A program made the translations under genes and the position numbers. Of a DNA stretch of 64,000 bases, positions 34,940 to 43,953 are shown piece after piece. Source of the stretch: Streptomyces lienomycini (GTDB lineage: Bacteria > Actinomycetota > Actinomycetes > Streptomycetales > Streptomycetaceae); contig NZ_CP116257.1 in the NCBI RefSeq assembly GCF_027947595.1, forward strand, positions 3,906,001 through 3,970,000. Direction: 5' to 3'. Position 1 is the first letter of the stretch, and each line of letters opens with the position of its first letter. The notes beneath the pieces were generated by a model that had not been told where the DNA came from, did no database searches, and saw only the letters and a program-made list of their open reading frames with translations.

Positions 34940-35266
34940 ATGCCCGTCACGCCCATCACGAGCATGAGCCAGTTCCACAAGGTCATCAACGACTCCAAGC
35001 CAGCCGTCATTGACTTCTGGGCCACCTGGTGTGGCCCTTGCAGGCAGATCAGTCCGGTGCTGGAGAGCATCGCGAAGGAACCAGAGAACTCTGGGATCGA
35101 TTTCTACAAGGTGGATGTCGACGACCACCAGGACATCGCGCAGGAGGTCGGCATCAGGGCCATGCCGACCTTCGTGGTGTTCAAGGACGGGAACAAGGTC
35201 GACGAGATGGTCGGAGCCAACCCGGCGGGCCTGAAGAAGCTGGTCCAGCAGGGCAGCGCTCTGTGA
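34940..35266 (+). CDS. Thioredoxin of eukaryotic (fungal) type
   Basis: A 108-residue thioredoxin with active site WCGPC (Trp30, Cys31, Cys34) and cis-Pro in RAMPTF. The sequence style (VIDFWATWCGPCRQISPVLE, then FYKVDVDDHQDIAQEVGIRA and GNKVDEMVGANP) is that of fungal cytosolic thioredoxins rather than actinobacterial TrxA, which usually reads SIPTL and lacks QEVGIRAMPTF. G+C looks lower than that of its neighbours. ATG 34940 starts MPVTPITSMSQFHKV. It lies directly inside the left IS copy, so it is transposon cargo. Expected activity: general disulfide reductase with thioredoxin reductase. Confidence 0.88.
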   Translation: MPVTPITSMSQFHKVINDSKPAVIDFWATWCGPCRQISPVLESIAKEPENSGIDFYKVDVDDHQDIAQEVGIRAMPTFVVFKDGNKVDEMVGANPAGLKKLVQQGSAL

Positions 35267-35575
35267 GTCCAGCGAGGCCCCCGCCACTCGGTGGTGTGGG
35301 CTTCGCTGCCTGTCTGGCGGGCCAGGCGCGTTCCAGTGCGCCGAGAGAACGGTGGAGTTGTGCCACCGCGGTGGCGAGTGCGACCAGGGCGGGCGGGCCT
35401 CCGGGTCGAGGTTCCGGGGATGTGGGGCGCGGACGAAGAGGCGTGAATTGACCGGGGGTCCGCCCGCGCACCATGTGCACACCGCAGCAGCCAGGTCTTC
35501 TGCGGCCTGGACTGCCGTGGTGGTGGCCGGGTGGTCGGGAGCCTCGTCGGACAGCCGCTGGGCCCCTGTCGTGCC
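35267..35575. other. Unassigned stretch downstream of the thioredoxin gene
   Basis: About 310 bp without a recognisable gene. A minus-strand frame (LSDEAPDHPATTTAVQAAED and following) could be a coding relic but lacks any family match known to me. Confidence 0.3.
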
Positions 35576-35990
35576 GCACTCGACCGGCCTCATGCGCTGG
35601 TCGAGTGGGTCACGATGCCCATCGTCACCCGTGAGGGCGACCTCCGCTGCAAGCTCCCGCCGCACCAGTGCGCCCTCGCCGCTCTCGCTACCTGTGCAAG
35701 CACGACACCCTTGCCCAGATCAGCGCAGGCTTCGGCATATCCGTCCGCACCGCCCACGCCTACACCACAGCGGTCGTGAAGCTTCTGGCCGGCCGGGCGC
35801 CGGGCCTGTTCAAGATCCTGCGCGAGCACGACCCCGATTTCGTGCTCCTGGACGGCACTTTCAGCGAGTGCGACCGCCTGGGCGACGGACGCACCGACTA
35901 CTCCACAAGCACCGACGCCACGGCGTGAACGTGCAGGTACCGCTGGGCGGAAACGACGACGCCGGGCGCCCGTGGTGGCCAGGGCGCGAG
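35576..35990 (+). pseudogene. IS5-family (HTH_Tnp_4 type) transposase N-terminal relic
   Basis: Frames read RPHALVEWVTMPIVTREGDL, then RYLCKHDTLAQISAGFGISV, TAHAYTTAVVKLLAGRAPGL and DPDFVLLDGTFSECDRLGDG, then after a shift HKHRRHGVNVQV. These are HTH plus first-Asp (LLDGT) blocks of HTH_Tnp_4 transposases. The C-terminal half is missing and two frameshifts are present. Confidence 0.7.
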
Positions 35991-36076
35991 TCGTCTCCAG
36001 CCCGGTTCCCGCCTGTGTTTGTATTTCATCTCCAAGCGGCGCGAATGGCTGTAGCGCCGCACCGGGAGATCGCGGC

Positions 36077-37211
36077 CTACGGGTCCTGGCGTGCGTGCCG
36101 GATCCTCGCGGACGCCGATCGCACCCAGCCGGGGCCCGGGGCCGCGTCGAAGTTCTCCGGGAAACGGTAGATGCCGCGCACGCCCGTGTACGCGGCGACC
36201 AGGGCCAAGATCCACGCCACCGCGTCGGGTCCCGGTCCGCGTTCGGCCATGACGAGAGCGAGTAGCGTCACCGCGGCCATGGCCAGCGCGGGAAGGTGCG
36301 CGGCGGCGCGGAACTGGGAGGTGCGCGGAGCCCGGCGGACGCGGCGGGCTGTGGTGGCTTGCGCGTGCTCCGGTGCGTACGCCGACTCCGCGGCGTAGCG
36401 ATCCGTCACGCCCCAGACGACGTACCCGTCGTCCGTGACCAAGGCCGCGCCCATCGCCTCCGTCGGTTTCGCCCCAGGATCCGCCGGCGGCGGCCCAGCA
36501 AAGCCAGCCGTACCGGCCCTCAAGGGCGATACCCGGTTCCAGGTCGAGCCAGCGGAAGGCCATGTTCTTCTCGTCCGCGGTCCGCAGTGCGAAGGTCTGG
36601 TCGTCGGCCGTGAGCGACAGCCGACGCGCCCGCCAGGTCACGTTGCCCTCGCCGTCCCAATGGGCCTTGCCCACCCGGACGCGGCGGGCGGCAACCGTAC
36701 CGGCGGCGGCATCCCGGCGCAGCTCGGCCGGGCCCGAGTGAGGGCCGCCACCGGCGAAGAGGCTGACCACCCACAGTCGCAGCAGGTACAGAGACACGAA
36801 CCCGGCGACGATGGTAATCAGGTTCATGGCAGGTTCCAGCGGGCCGGCGTGGGCGCCTATCGTGCGGGCCACGACGAGCGGGAGCGCGGACAGCATCAGC
36901 CCGGGCACGAGCGTCGCCCGCACCCTGCGTCGGCGTGGTAGCCGGGCGGGTACGGCCGCGCGGCCGGGCTCCGCCGAGAAGGGCGGAAGGATCAGCGGAG
37001 GGGCCAAAAGCGCGCCGACCCACCAGAGGGTGGTGAGGAGTGCGGTCAGCGCCGCGTACCGAACCACCAGGTCGCTCCCGACGTCCGATTCGGGCGTCGG
37101 GAAGAGCAGGCAGAGGGTGGTGAGTGCCCCCGCCGCCAGCGCCGCCGTCCCTGTCACCCGGCACCACCAGGTCGCACGCCGCGGCAGCGCCGTACGGTCG
37201 TCGTCGTTCAT
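36077..37211 (-). pseudogene. Multi-pass membrane protein with one frameshift
   Basis: From ATG 37211: MNDDDRTALPRRATWWCRVT followed by hydrophobic segments (TGTAALAAGALTTLCLLF, AALTALLTTLWWVGALLAPP, ATLVPGLMLSALPLVVA, NLITIVAGFVSLYLL) and a soluble part ending LDLEPGIALEGRYGWLCWA. Near 36510 the frame changes to one giving AKPTEAMGAALVTDDGYVVW and two more helices (LALAMAAVTLLALVMA and AWILALVAAYTGV), ending at 36077. The joined product would be about 378 residues. Function unknown. Confidence 0.6.
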
Positions 37212-37299
37212 GGTTCCCCCCCAGGGCAGCCCAGCTGGAGGCGCGGCACGGTGCCCCCCGGCGAACTGCCTCTCGCCTGTGTTCGATCCGGCGACAGAG

Positions 37300-37700
37300 T
37301 ACGCCTGAATTTGTCAGCGAGTCGGCGGTAGCAGATGAGGATGCAGGTGATGCTCGTGAAGGCCAGGAAATGGTCGGCCTTGCGTTCGTAGCGGCGGTGG
37401 AGCCGTCGGAGATCACGACGAATATGGGCAGACAGGTCTGCTCGGTGATCAGATGGATCTTCGAGCCGTACTTGCCACGGTCGACAGGATTGGGACCTGT
37501 CAGGTCGCCCTCTTCAAGGCCCGCATGTTCACCGAGTCGAGCGCGCACCTCGACCGGTCCAACTCGCCGCGGGAGCCGAGTGCGTCGAGGACCAGGCGGT
37601 GCAGCTTGGCCCAGACCCGTGCCTTCGTCCACTCGGTGAATCTGCGGTGGGCTGTCCCACCGGACGGACCGAACGACGTCGTGGGAGTGAGGCCGTGGGG
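37300..37700 (-). pseudogene. IS5-family transposase relic with internal deletion
   Basis: Minus-strand frames: TAHRRFTEWTKARVWAKLHR, GELDRSRCALDSVNMRALK, then a shift, LTGPNPVDRGKYGSKIHLIT, and directly the C-terminal end HFLAFTSITCILICYRRL. It is related to the element at 40294. The catalytic middle is deleted. Confidence 0.7.
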
Positions 37701-37822
37701 TGACGATCCCCTTGCTTGAGAGGGCGTTAAGTCCCGTTCCTGATGATGTGGTGTCGCCCGTTCGTGGGTGATGGGACAGTTCCGTCCTCGTGTCATGGCG
37801 TGTACATGATGGGGTCGTGGGC

Positions 37823-38677
37823 ATGGAACGGACGCCGTACGCAACCGACTTGTCCGACGAGCAGTGGGCGTTGATCGAGCCGCTGGTCACCGCGTGGAAG
37901 CAGGAGCGGGTGGCGCGGTCGGCGACCGGAGACCCGGGCTCCTGCGCCCTGCGCGAGGTCGTGAACGCGCTGCTTTACCAGAACCGGACGGGCTGTCAGT
38001 GGCGGCTTCTGCCGCACGACTTCCCGGCCTGGTCGGCAGTGTTCTACTACTTCACCCTGTGGCGCCAGGACGGCCTTGACCAGCGGATCCAGGAGATCCT
38101 GCGCTGCCAGGTGCGGGAACGGTCCAGACGATTAGAGGACCCGTCCCTGGTGATCATCGACACCCAGTCCGTCCGCGTGGCGGCCGGGGTGCCGAAGGAG
38201 ACGACGGGACTGGACGCGAACAAGAAGACGCCCGGCAGGAAGCGGGGACTGGCCGTCGATGTGCTGGGCCTGGTCATCGGTGTGGTGATCCTCGCTGCGA
38301 GCGCGCACGACAACGAAGCCGGCATCGCCCTGCTGGACCAGGCGGCTGAGCGGTGTGGGATGCGCCTGGAGAAGGTCCTGGTCGACCAGGGCTTCAAGGA
38401 CGCCGTGATCATCCACGGGGCGGTGAAGGACATCACCGTTGAGGTGGTCCGCCGCAACCCCGACGACGAGGGGAAAGGCTTCGTCCCGCAACCGAAGCGG
38501 TGGGTGGTCGAGCAGGTCAACGGCACCCTCATGCTGCAGCGGCGCCTCGCCCGCGACTACGACCACCGGCCCGACAACGCGGCCTCCCGCGTCTACTGGG
38601 CCTCCACCGCCGGCATGCTCCGCCGCCTCACCACCCCTACCCCCACCTGGCGGGACGACGTGGAGCTGGCCGCGTGA
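37823..38677 (+). CDS. IS5-family DDE transposase
   Basis: A 284-residue transposase. N-terminal DUF4096-type region (LSDEQWALIEPLVTAWKQER, LPHDFPAWSAVFYYFTLWRQ) and a DDE domain with VIIDTQSVRVAA (first Asp), LAVDVLGLVIGVVILAAS, KVLVDQGFKDAVII (second Asp) and WVVEQVNGTLMLQRRLARDY (Glu). Intact in one frame. ATG 37823. It overlaps the accessory gene by 4 bp (GTGA). Confidence 0.92.
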   Translation: MERTPYATDLSDEQWALIEPLVTAWKQERVARSATGDPGSCALREVVNALLYQNRTGCQWRLLPHDFPAWSAVFYYFTLWRQDGLDQRIQEILRCQVRERSRRLEDPSLVIIDTQSVRVAAGVPKETTGLDANKKTPGRKRGLAVDVLGLVIGVVILAASAHDNEAGIALLDQAAERCGMRLEKVLVDQGFKDAVIIHGAVKDITVEVVRRNPDDEGKGFVPQPKRWVVEQVNGTLMLQRRLARDYDHRPDNAASRVYWASTAGMLRRLTTPTPTWRDDVELAA

Positions 38678-39078
38678 ACGTCTGCGAACTCCTGCGGCTG
38701 CTGCAGACCGAGCACGATGAGACCGCTGCCCGCGCCGACCACCTGCGCGAGCAGATCGAGCGGCTCACCACCGACCTCGCCGAGACCGAAGCCCGCCTGG
38801 CCGAGCTCGCTGCCACCGGCAAGGTCATCGACGGCCTCACCCCTCCCGACCAGGCACCGGCCCCCGCGGAGACCGCCATCGCGACCGTCTACCAGCGCAT
38901 CGTGACCACGTTCAACGAGCACCCCGGGGAGGTGTTCCGCGTCCGTGATCTGCATGAGCACCTCGGCCTGCCCACCGACGAGCCCTCGATCAACGTCACC
39001 CGCTCCCGCCTGGGACGACTCGTCCGCCAGGGATTCCTCGAGCAACCGGGACGCGGCCGCTACCAGAAACGGACTTAA
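38674..39078 (+). CDS. IS accessory protein: coiled coil plus winged helix
   Basis: A 134-residue protein translated from GTG 38674, coupled to the transposase by a GTGA overlap. Residues ~5-55 form a coiled coil (TAARADHLREQIERLTTDLA, TEARLAELAATGK). A Pro/Ala linker follows, and residues ~75-132 form a winged HTH (IATVYQRIVTTFNEHPGEVF, LGRLVRQGFLEQPGRGRY). It lies inside the IS ends, so it is part of the element, perhaps regulating transposase or end binding. Relics of the same family occur at 5338-5471 and 51815-52009, each beside IS remains. Confidence 0.75.
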   Translation: MNVCELLRLLQTEHDETAARADHLREQIERLTTDLAETEARLAELAATGKVIDGLTPPDQAPAPAETAIATVYQRIVTTFNEHPGEVFRVRDLHEHLGLPTDEPSINVTRSRLGRLVRQGFLEQPGRGRYQKRT

Positions 39079-39088
39079 CGCCCTCTAA

Positions 39089-39973
39089 GAGGTCCTAACA
39101 AAGGCGTTGGACGTGGCGGTGGGTGATGAGGCAGGTGGCGAGTCCGAGGAAGGCTTCGTGGATGTCGTCGCGTCGTTCCCAGCGGATTCGCAGTCGGCGG
39201 AAGCCGTGCAGCCAGGCGATCGTGCGCTCGATCACGTAGCGGAAGACGCCCAGGCCGGAGCCGTGTTCGACGCCTCGTTCGGCGATGACCGGTCGGATCC
39301 CGCGCTGTCGCAGCAGGCGGCGGTACTTGTCGTGGTCGTAGCCGCGGTCGGCGAGGAGTGCGTCTGGCCGGTGTCTGGGCCGGCCGACGACGCCGGCCAC
39401 GGCCGGAACCTTGTCCAGCAGCGGCAGCAGCTGGGTGACGTCGTTGCGGTTTCCGCCGGTCAGCGACACCGCGAGCGGGATGCCCTGGCCGTCGGTGAGG
39501 ACGTGGTGCTTGCTGCCCGGTCGTGCGCGGTCGACCGGGCTGGGCCCGCTTTTGGGCCGCGCCGAGCGGCCCGTACGTGGGAGGAGTCGATCACCGCCCG
39601 GGACCAGTCGAGCTTCTTCGCGGCCCGCAGCCTCTGCAGCAGCACCAGGTGCAGTCCGTCCCACACGCCGGCTTCGTTCCAGGCGGCCAGGCGCCGCCAG
39701 CACGTCATCCCCGAGCCGAAGCCCAGCTCCTGGGGCAGGTACTCCCACTGGATGCCGGTGTGCAGCACGAACAGGATCCCGCACAGTGCCTGCCGGTCCG
39801 GGACCCGCGGCCTGCCCTCCACCAGCTTCGGACCCGGCACGGGCAGCAACGGCTCGATGAGCGACCACAGTTCATCCGACACGACCCAGGGCCGCGACTG
39901 TCGTTTCCCCACGAACGGACCAACGACCACCCAAGCCGAAAGTCACATGATCAACAACTTCTGTTAGGACCTC
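39089..39973 (-). mobile_element. IS5-family element, copy 2 (885 bp)
   Basis: Same length and apparently the same sequence as copy 1, in opposite orientation, with ends GAGGTCCTAACAAAGG at 39089 and the complement of GAGGTCCTAACAGAAG ending at 39973. Flanks are TAA and TTA. The lack of divergence points to very recent movement. Confidence 0.9.
39095..39930 (-). CDS. IS5-family transposase made by -1 frameshift (copy 2)
   Basis: Both frames give products identical to those of copy 1. The slippery CCCAAAA is at 39550-39556 on this strand. Catalytic residues are intact in the combined product, so this copy should also be functional. Confidence 0.85.
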
Positions 39974-39976
39974 TTA

Positions 39977-40293
39977 GTAGGAGCCCTTGGCCTGGTCCGT
40001 TCGCGCCGGGATCAGCCGGAGTAGGCGCGTTGGTACCTGATTTCGTCGCGGTGAGCCCCAGCGATCCGGAACCGCGCGTCCGCATCTTTTGCCCTGCCTC
40101 CTGGACGCTCGAGACCTGAGCCCGTGACCGGCTCGGCGCGGGATCCCGCCGCGGTCGCTGAGCCAGGGGGATGCCTTCAGCCGTCGAGGGTTGTGGTGAG
40201 GCGGTCGAGGACGTGCCGGATGCCGGGTTGCCGGCCGGTTCCCGAGCGGTTTAGACATCGTTTCTTATGGCGTGATCGTTCGTTGATCCGTGC
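39977..40293. other. Intergenic region, right flank of the composite transposon
   Basis: About 315 bp. A short minus-strand frame ending near 40180 (RQPGIRHVLDRLTTTLDG) could be the end of a lost gene. Nothing else is seen. Confidence 0.3.
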
Positions 40294-41102
40294 ATGACGG
40301 ATCTGGTGGAGCGGTTAGTGCCGGAGGAGTTGTGGGTGCTGTTCCGGCGTGTGGTGCCGCCGACTGAGGTGAAGCGCCCGCAGGGTGGGGGCCGCCGCCG
40401 GGCGGGTGACCGTGAGGCTCTGGCCGCGATGATCTTCGTGGCGACCTCGGGCTGCACCTGGCGGCAGTTGCCGCCGGTGTTCGGTCCGGCCTGGCAGACG
40501 GTCTACCGGCGGTTCGCTCAGTGGAGCCGGGACCGGGTCTGGGCCAGGTTGTATCGGGTCATGCTCGACGAACTCGGTGCCCGGGGTGAGCTTGACTGGT
40601 CGCGGTGCGCAATCGACTCGGTCAGTGTCCGGGCTGCAAAAGGGGGCCTTTGACGGGACCGAATCCGACCGATCGCGGCAAGCTGGGATCGAAGATCCAC
40701 CTGATTACCGACCGTAACGGACTCCCACTGTCTCTGGGTATATCCGGTGCGAACATGCACGACAGCCTGGGCCTGGAACCGCTCGTGCGCGGCATCCCAC
40801 CCATCCGCTCCCGTCGCGGCCCGCGTCGCCGACGCCCGGCGAAGCTGCACGCCGACAAGGGCTACGACTACGACCACTTGCGTCGGTGGCTCCGCAGCCG
40901 CGGCATCGGCCACCGTATCGCCCGCAAAGGGGTCGAGTCCTCACAGCGGCTCGGCCGTCACCGGTGGGTGGTCGAGAGGACCGTGTCCTGGCTGGCCGGC
41001 TGCCGACGGCTCCACCGACGCTACGAGCGCAAGGCCGAACACTTCCTCGCTTTCGTCGGCATAGCGGCACTCCGCATCTGCTTCCGTCGGCTGACTACCT
41101 GA
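40294..41102 (+). CDS. IS5-family transposase in two frames
   Basis: The first frame (ATG 40294) gives MTDLVERLVPEELWVLFRRV, TSGCTWRQLPPVFGPAWQTV and SRCAIDSVSVRAAKGG (first Asp). The second gives LTGPNPTDRGKLGSKIHLIT, KLHADKGYDYDHLRRWLRSR (second Asp) and HRWVVERTVSWLAGCRRLHR (Glu). They meet at GCAAAAGGGGG (about 40637-40647), a run suited to -1 slippage. Left inverted repeat is not obvious and the right end was not found, so the element may be truncated. Confidence 0.75.
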
Positions 41103-41138
41103 ATCCGGCGACGGGGGCGGGGTGGTGAGCTGGCCACG

Positions 41139-41732
41139 TCAGAGACCCGACGGGTGGCTGGAAAGCCAGTCGGCATGCCGATCGCGCGTCCGATCCCGTT
41201 CCCCGGGCGTAGCAAGGAAGACATCGGCGCCGCCGTCGTAGGGGTGGTAGATGCGTCGCATCTGGGTGTCGGTGATGAGGACTCCCGCCACCTTGTCGTC
41301 AGCGATGTCACGGAGCGGCTCGTCGAGGCAGCCATATCGCCAGGGTCGGCGGGCGGCGAAGAGGTGGCAGTAGGTACGGAACTCCGGGTCTGGATCGTCC
41401 TCCACCAGCAGGGTCTGCCAGTAGCCATCGCCTGGCTGGGATGGCGGAACCTCGGCTTCGGTCGCCCAAACCGGGGTGATCACGTAGATATCCCCACCGG
41501 CGAACAACTCATCAAGGACGGTGTTGTACCGCTCCAGGACGACGCCGTATTCGCTTTCAACCTCTGCGTATCGCTTCGACTCCGGCAGGCTGTGGAAGCG
41601 CACCCAGAGATCCCGGTACGGGTCGCGGAGCTTGTACCCGACCGGAGGACAGTCGGGCCAGTGCTGCTGCCACAGCTCGGTCAAATCCGCTTGTACGCCT
41701 CCAGACACTTGCCGCACCCGTCCTCTCGCCAT
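41139..41732 (-). CDS. DUF3885-like protein
   Basis: A protein of about 197 residues from ATG 41732 (MARGRVRQVSGGVQADLTEL). Blocks DCPPVGYKLRDPYRDLWVRF, HSLPESKRYAEVESEYGVVL, and MRRIYHPYDGGADVFLATP fit the DUF3885 family as I know it. Members are small cytosolic proteins of unknown function, sometimes considered immunity-like. The upstream frame is open into a LysR relic, so a readthrough fusion is possible, but the domain itself looks complete. An alternative start is ATG 41768. Confidence 0.7.
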   Translation of the reverse strand: MARGRVRQVSGGVQADLTELWQQHWPDCPPVGYKLRDPYRDLWVRFHSLPESKRYAEVESEYGVVLERYNTVLDELFAGGDIYVITPVWATEAEVPPSQPGDGYWQTLLVEDDPDPEFRTYCHLFAARRPWRYGCLDEPLRDIADDKVAGVLITDTQMRRIYHPYDGGADVFLATPGERDRTRDRHADWLSSHPSGL

Positions 41733-41769
41733 CGGTTCCCATCGACGACCATGATGCCCGGCACTCATC

Positions 41770-42545
41770 CACCAATAGAAACGACGTCTTAGGGCATGGA
41801 TGCTCCGGTGGACCGGCACACGCAGCGGGTGGATGCTCAGGTTCGGTCCGGGGGCCGGCAGCGCCATGCGGGGAATGAGGGCGACTCCTGCGCGGCGGGC
41901 GACCAGGGCGGTCAGAACAGCGAAGTCGCCCGCCACCGCCGCGGCTCGCGGGACGAAGCCGGCGGCGCCGCACGCACGTTGTGTCATTTCGTGGCAGGCC
42001 GTCTCGGGGCCGGGAAGCAGCCACGGGGCGTCGGCTAACCGGCGCAGGTCCGCCTGCGAACCGGGAGCGAGGCGGTATCCGGCGGCGTCGGCGGGGTGCA
42101 GGACGAGATGCACGGGTTCGTCGAACAGTGCCGTGTGTTCACAACCCGCGGGAACCGGGTGGGGAAGCAGGCTGTAGGAGTGGGTGACCGCGATGTCGAC
42201 CTCCCGGCGGCCGAGGGCGGCCTCCGCCGCCGGGGGTTCGTGTTCGACCAGGAACGCGGCGGGCTCTTCCGGGGCCGGTGCCGTGCCGGGATCGGGCCAG
42301 AGACTGGGAATGATCGTGCGGGCGGCGGAGGCGAACGCCGCGACGCGGACCGTGCCGCGTTCGCCCTAACGCAGTGCCGTCAGATCCGACTCGGCGGCGG
42401 CGAGGTTGCCGAGGAGGACATGTGCGTGATCCACGAGACGTTGCCCCGCGTCGGTGAGGTGCAGAGCCCAGGCTGCGGCGGCAATCGTGCCGTGCGAGGC
42501 GAACTCGGCCAGCACACGGAGTCGACGGACATCCAACAAGAAAGA
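41770..42545 (-). pseudogene. LysR-type regulator with HTH deleted and one stop
   Basis: The minus strand begins near 42545 with LDVRRLRVLAEFASHGTIAA plus AAWALHLT, then jumps to DAGQRLVDHAHVLLGNLAAA, so the recognition helix region is missing. A stop near 42366 follows. The effector domain then continues in frame (HLVLHPADAAGYRLAPGSQA, AVLTALVARRAGVALIPRMA) until about 41780, where DUF3885-side sequence begins. Confidence 0.7.
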
Positions 42546-42549
42546 CACC

Positions 42550-42980
42550 ACCTGACGATCAAGCCCTTGCTGCACCGTTACACCGGGCTCGAAGTCGCCG
42601 CCTACGCGATGTGGACCGGAACCGCTCTTCTCGTCCCTTTCTCCCCCGGGGCCGTCCGGGCCGTGCTCGATGCCCCGGCCGGTGCGACCGCGGCGCTGGT
42701 CTTCCTCGGCCTTCTGCCCTCGGCCGCCGGGTTCGTCATCTGGGGCTACGCCGTCGCCCGGCTCAGCGTCACCGTCGCCACCGCCGCGCTCTGCCTCGTC
42801 CCCGCGGTCACACTCGCCGCCTCCTACCTCTGGCTCGGCGAGCAAGCACGGCCCATTGCGATTCTCGGCGGGCTCATCACCATCGCCGGCCTCATCCTTC
42901 TCAACAAACGCCGTAGATCCACCAAGCACATCCCAGCCCCGTACCCGTCACCTACCATCCCCTCGCGCCACCACTCCTGA
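42550..42980 (+). pseudogene. EamA/DMT-type exporter, C-terminal half
   Basis: The frame reads TGLEVAAYAMWTGTALLVPF, then ATAALVFLGLLPSAAGFVIW, YAVARLSVTVATAALCLVPA and RPIAILGGLITIAGLILLNK. These are the last four or so helices and the EamA signature of drug/metabolite exporters. The N-terminal half is missing; the breakpoint coincides with the damaged divergent LysR gene. Confidence 0.7.
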
Positions 42981-43019
42981 AGCTCACCTCGCACCGCCTG
43001 TCGACGCGCACGTCGAGAG

Positions 43020-43575
43020 GCCTGCCGCCGCAGCAGCAGCCGGACGGTGTCGGTGGGAGAGGCGCCCTGCGCGACCTCGGTCGCACCGACTACGAACTCA
43101 TCGCGATGGAGGACGGCTACCGCGCATCGTCGGAGTCCTGGGCAGGCGGGCCTGTTGCGGGACTGCCGGCGGCCCGGCATGCGCGTTCCCGTCCTCACTG
43201 TCGGCGACGGCGCCCTCGGCTTCTGGAACGCACTGAACGAGGTCTTCCCCGACACCTGCCTCCAAGGTGCTGGGTTCACAAACGGCCAACTGCCTCGACA
43301 GCCTCCCGTAGTCGGCCCAGCCCGCGGCGAAGAAGGTCATCCGGGACGGCTCAACGCAGGGACGCGAGCACGCGACCAAGGCCGTCGCCGCGTTCGCCAA
43401 ACAGTACGGCGCGAAGTTCCCCAAGGCCGCCAAGAAGAGCGTCGATGACGAGGCAGATCTACTGGCGTACTGCGACTTCCCGGCCGAGCACTGGATCCCC
43501 CTGCGGACCACGAACCCGATCGAGTCGACCTTCTCCACCGTCCGCCTGCGGACGAAGGTCACCGAAGCGGTATGG
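43020..43575 (+). pseudogene. IS256-family transposase relic (middle to C-terminal)
   Basis: Frames give SESWAGLLRDCRRPGMRVPV, LTVGDGALGFWNALNEVFPD, CWVHK, FPKAAKKSVDDEADLLAYCD and RTTNPIESTFSTVRLRTKVT. These are the IS256/MULE catalytic and C-terminal blocks (GDG, CWVHK, NPIESTF). Several frameshifts; cut off at about 43570 by another relic. Confidence 0.75.
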
Positions 43576-43815
43576 CTTCGCTTTTGTAGCGGTAGACGGT
43601 TGCGATCCCGACACCGAACCCGGCTGCGAGCTGGGCGTAGGTGTCACCGCACCGCAGGTGCGTCAGGGCGAGCAGGGCCTGACGTGCCACGGGAAGCCGC
43701 CGCCACCCCGTCCCGATGTCTCGTCTCCTGGCCGTCAACGGTGCGGTCGGGAACCGCAGGATGCGGACGGACAAGTCGACAGAGGACGGATGGACAAGCA
43801 CGCGAAGCTCCTGGC
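43575..43815 (-). pseudogene. IS5 (HTH_Tnp_4) transposase N-terminal relic
   Basis: The minus-strand frame VLVHPSSVDLSVRILRFPTA, then RRLPVARQALLALTHLRCGD and TYAQLAAGFGVGIATVYRYK is the HTH part of HTH_Tnp_4 transposases. Nothing follows after KSEAIPLR. Confidence 0.65.
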
Positions 43816-43953
43816 GGACACGGATGACCTTCGTCGGGACCCCGTCCACCAGGAGCTTCGTCGTTGCGCAAGACGGCCCAACTCGCCTTCAGCGCCGCCA
43901 GCTGAGAAGGGGCTCCCTGACAGGGGCGTCATGTGGCGGAAGCAGTTCTCTGG

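Larger units (their letters stand above)
37720..39085 (+). mobile_element. IS5-family element (1366 bp) with transposase and accessory gene
   Basis: Inverted ends GAGGGCGTTAAGTCC at 37720 and its complement ending at 39085. It encloses a full-length transposase and a coupled small gene. Its right end stands 3 bp (TAA) from the right copy of the composite-transposon IS. It looks intact and possibly active. Confidence 0.85.
34034..39976. mobile_element. Composite transposon bounded by two inverted 885-bp IS5-type copies
   Basis: Identical IS5-type elements at 34037-34921 (plus) and 39089-39973 (minus) face each other and enclose 4.2 kb. Cargo: a fungal-looking thioredoxin, a transposase relic, a frameshifted membrane protein, another IS5 relic and a complete 1366-bp IS5 element. 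Outer flanking bases are TAA on the left and TTA on the right; depending on where the terminal A is assigned, both outer sides read TA. Whether the whole unit has moved as one piece is inference. Confidence 0.7.
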
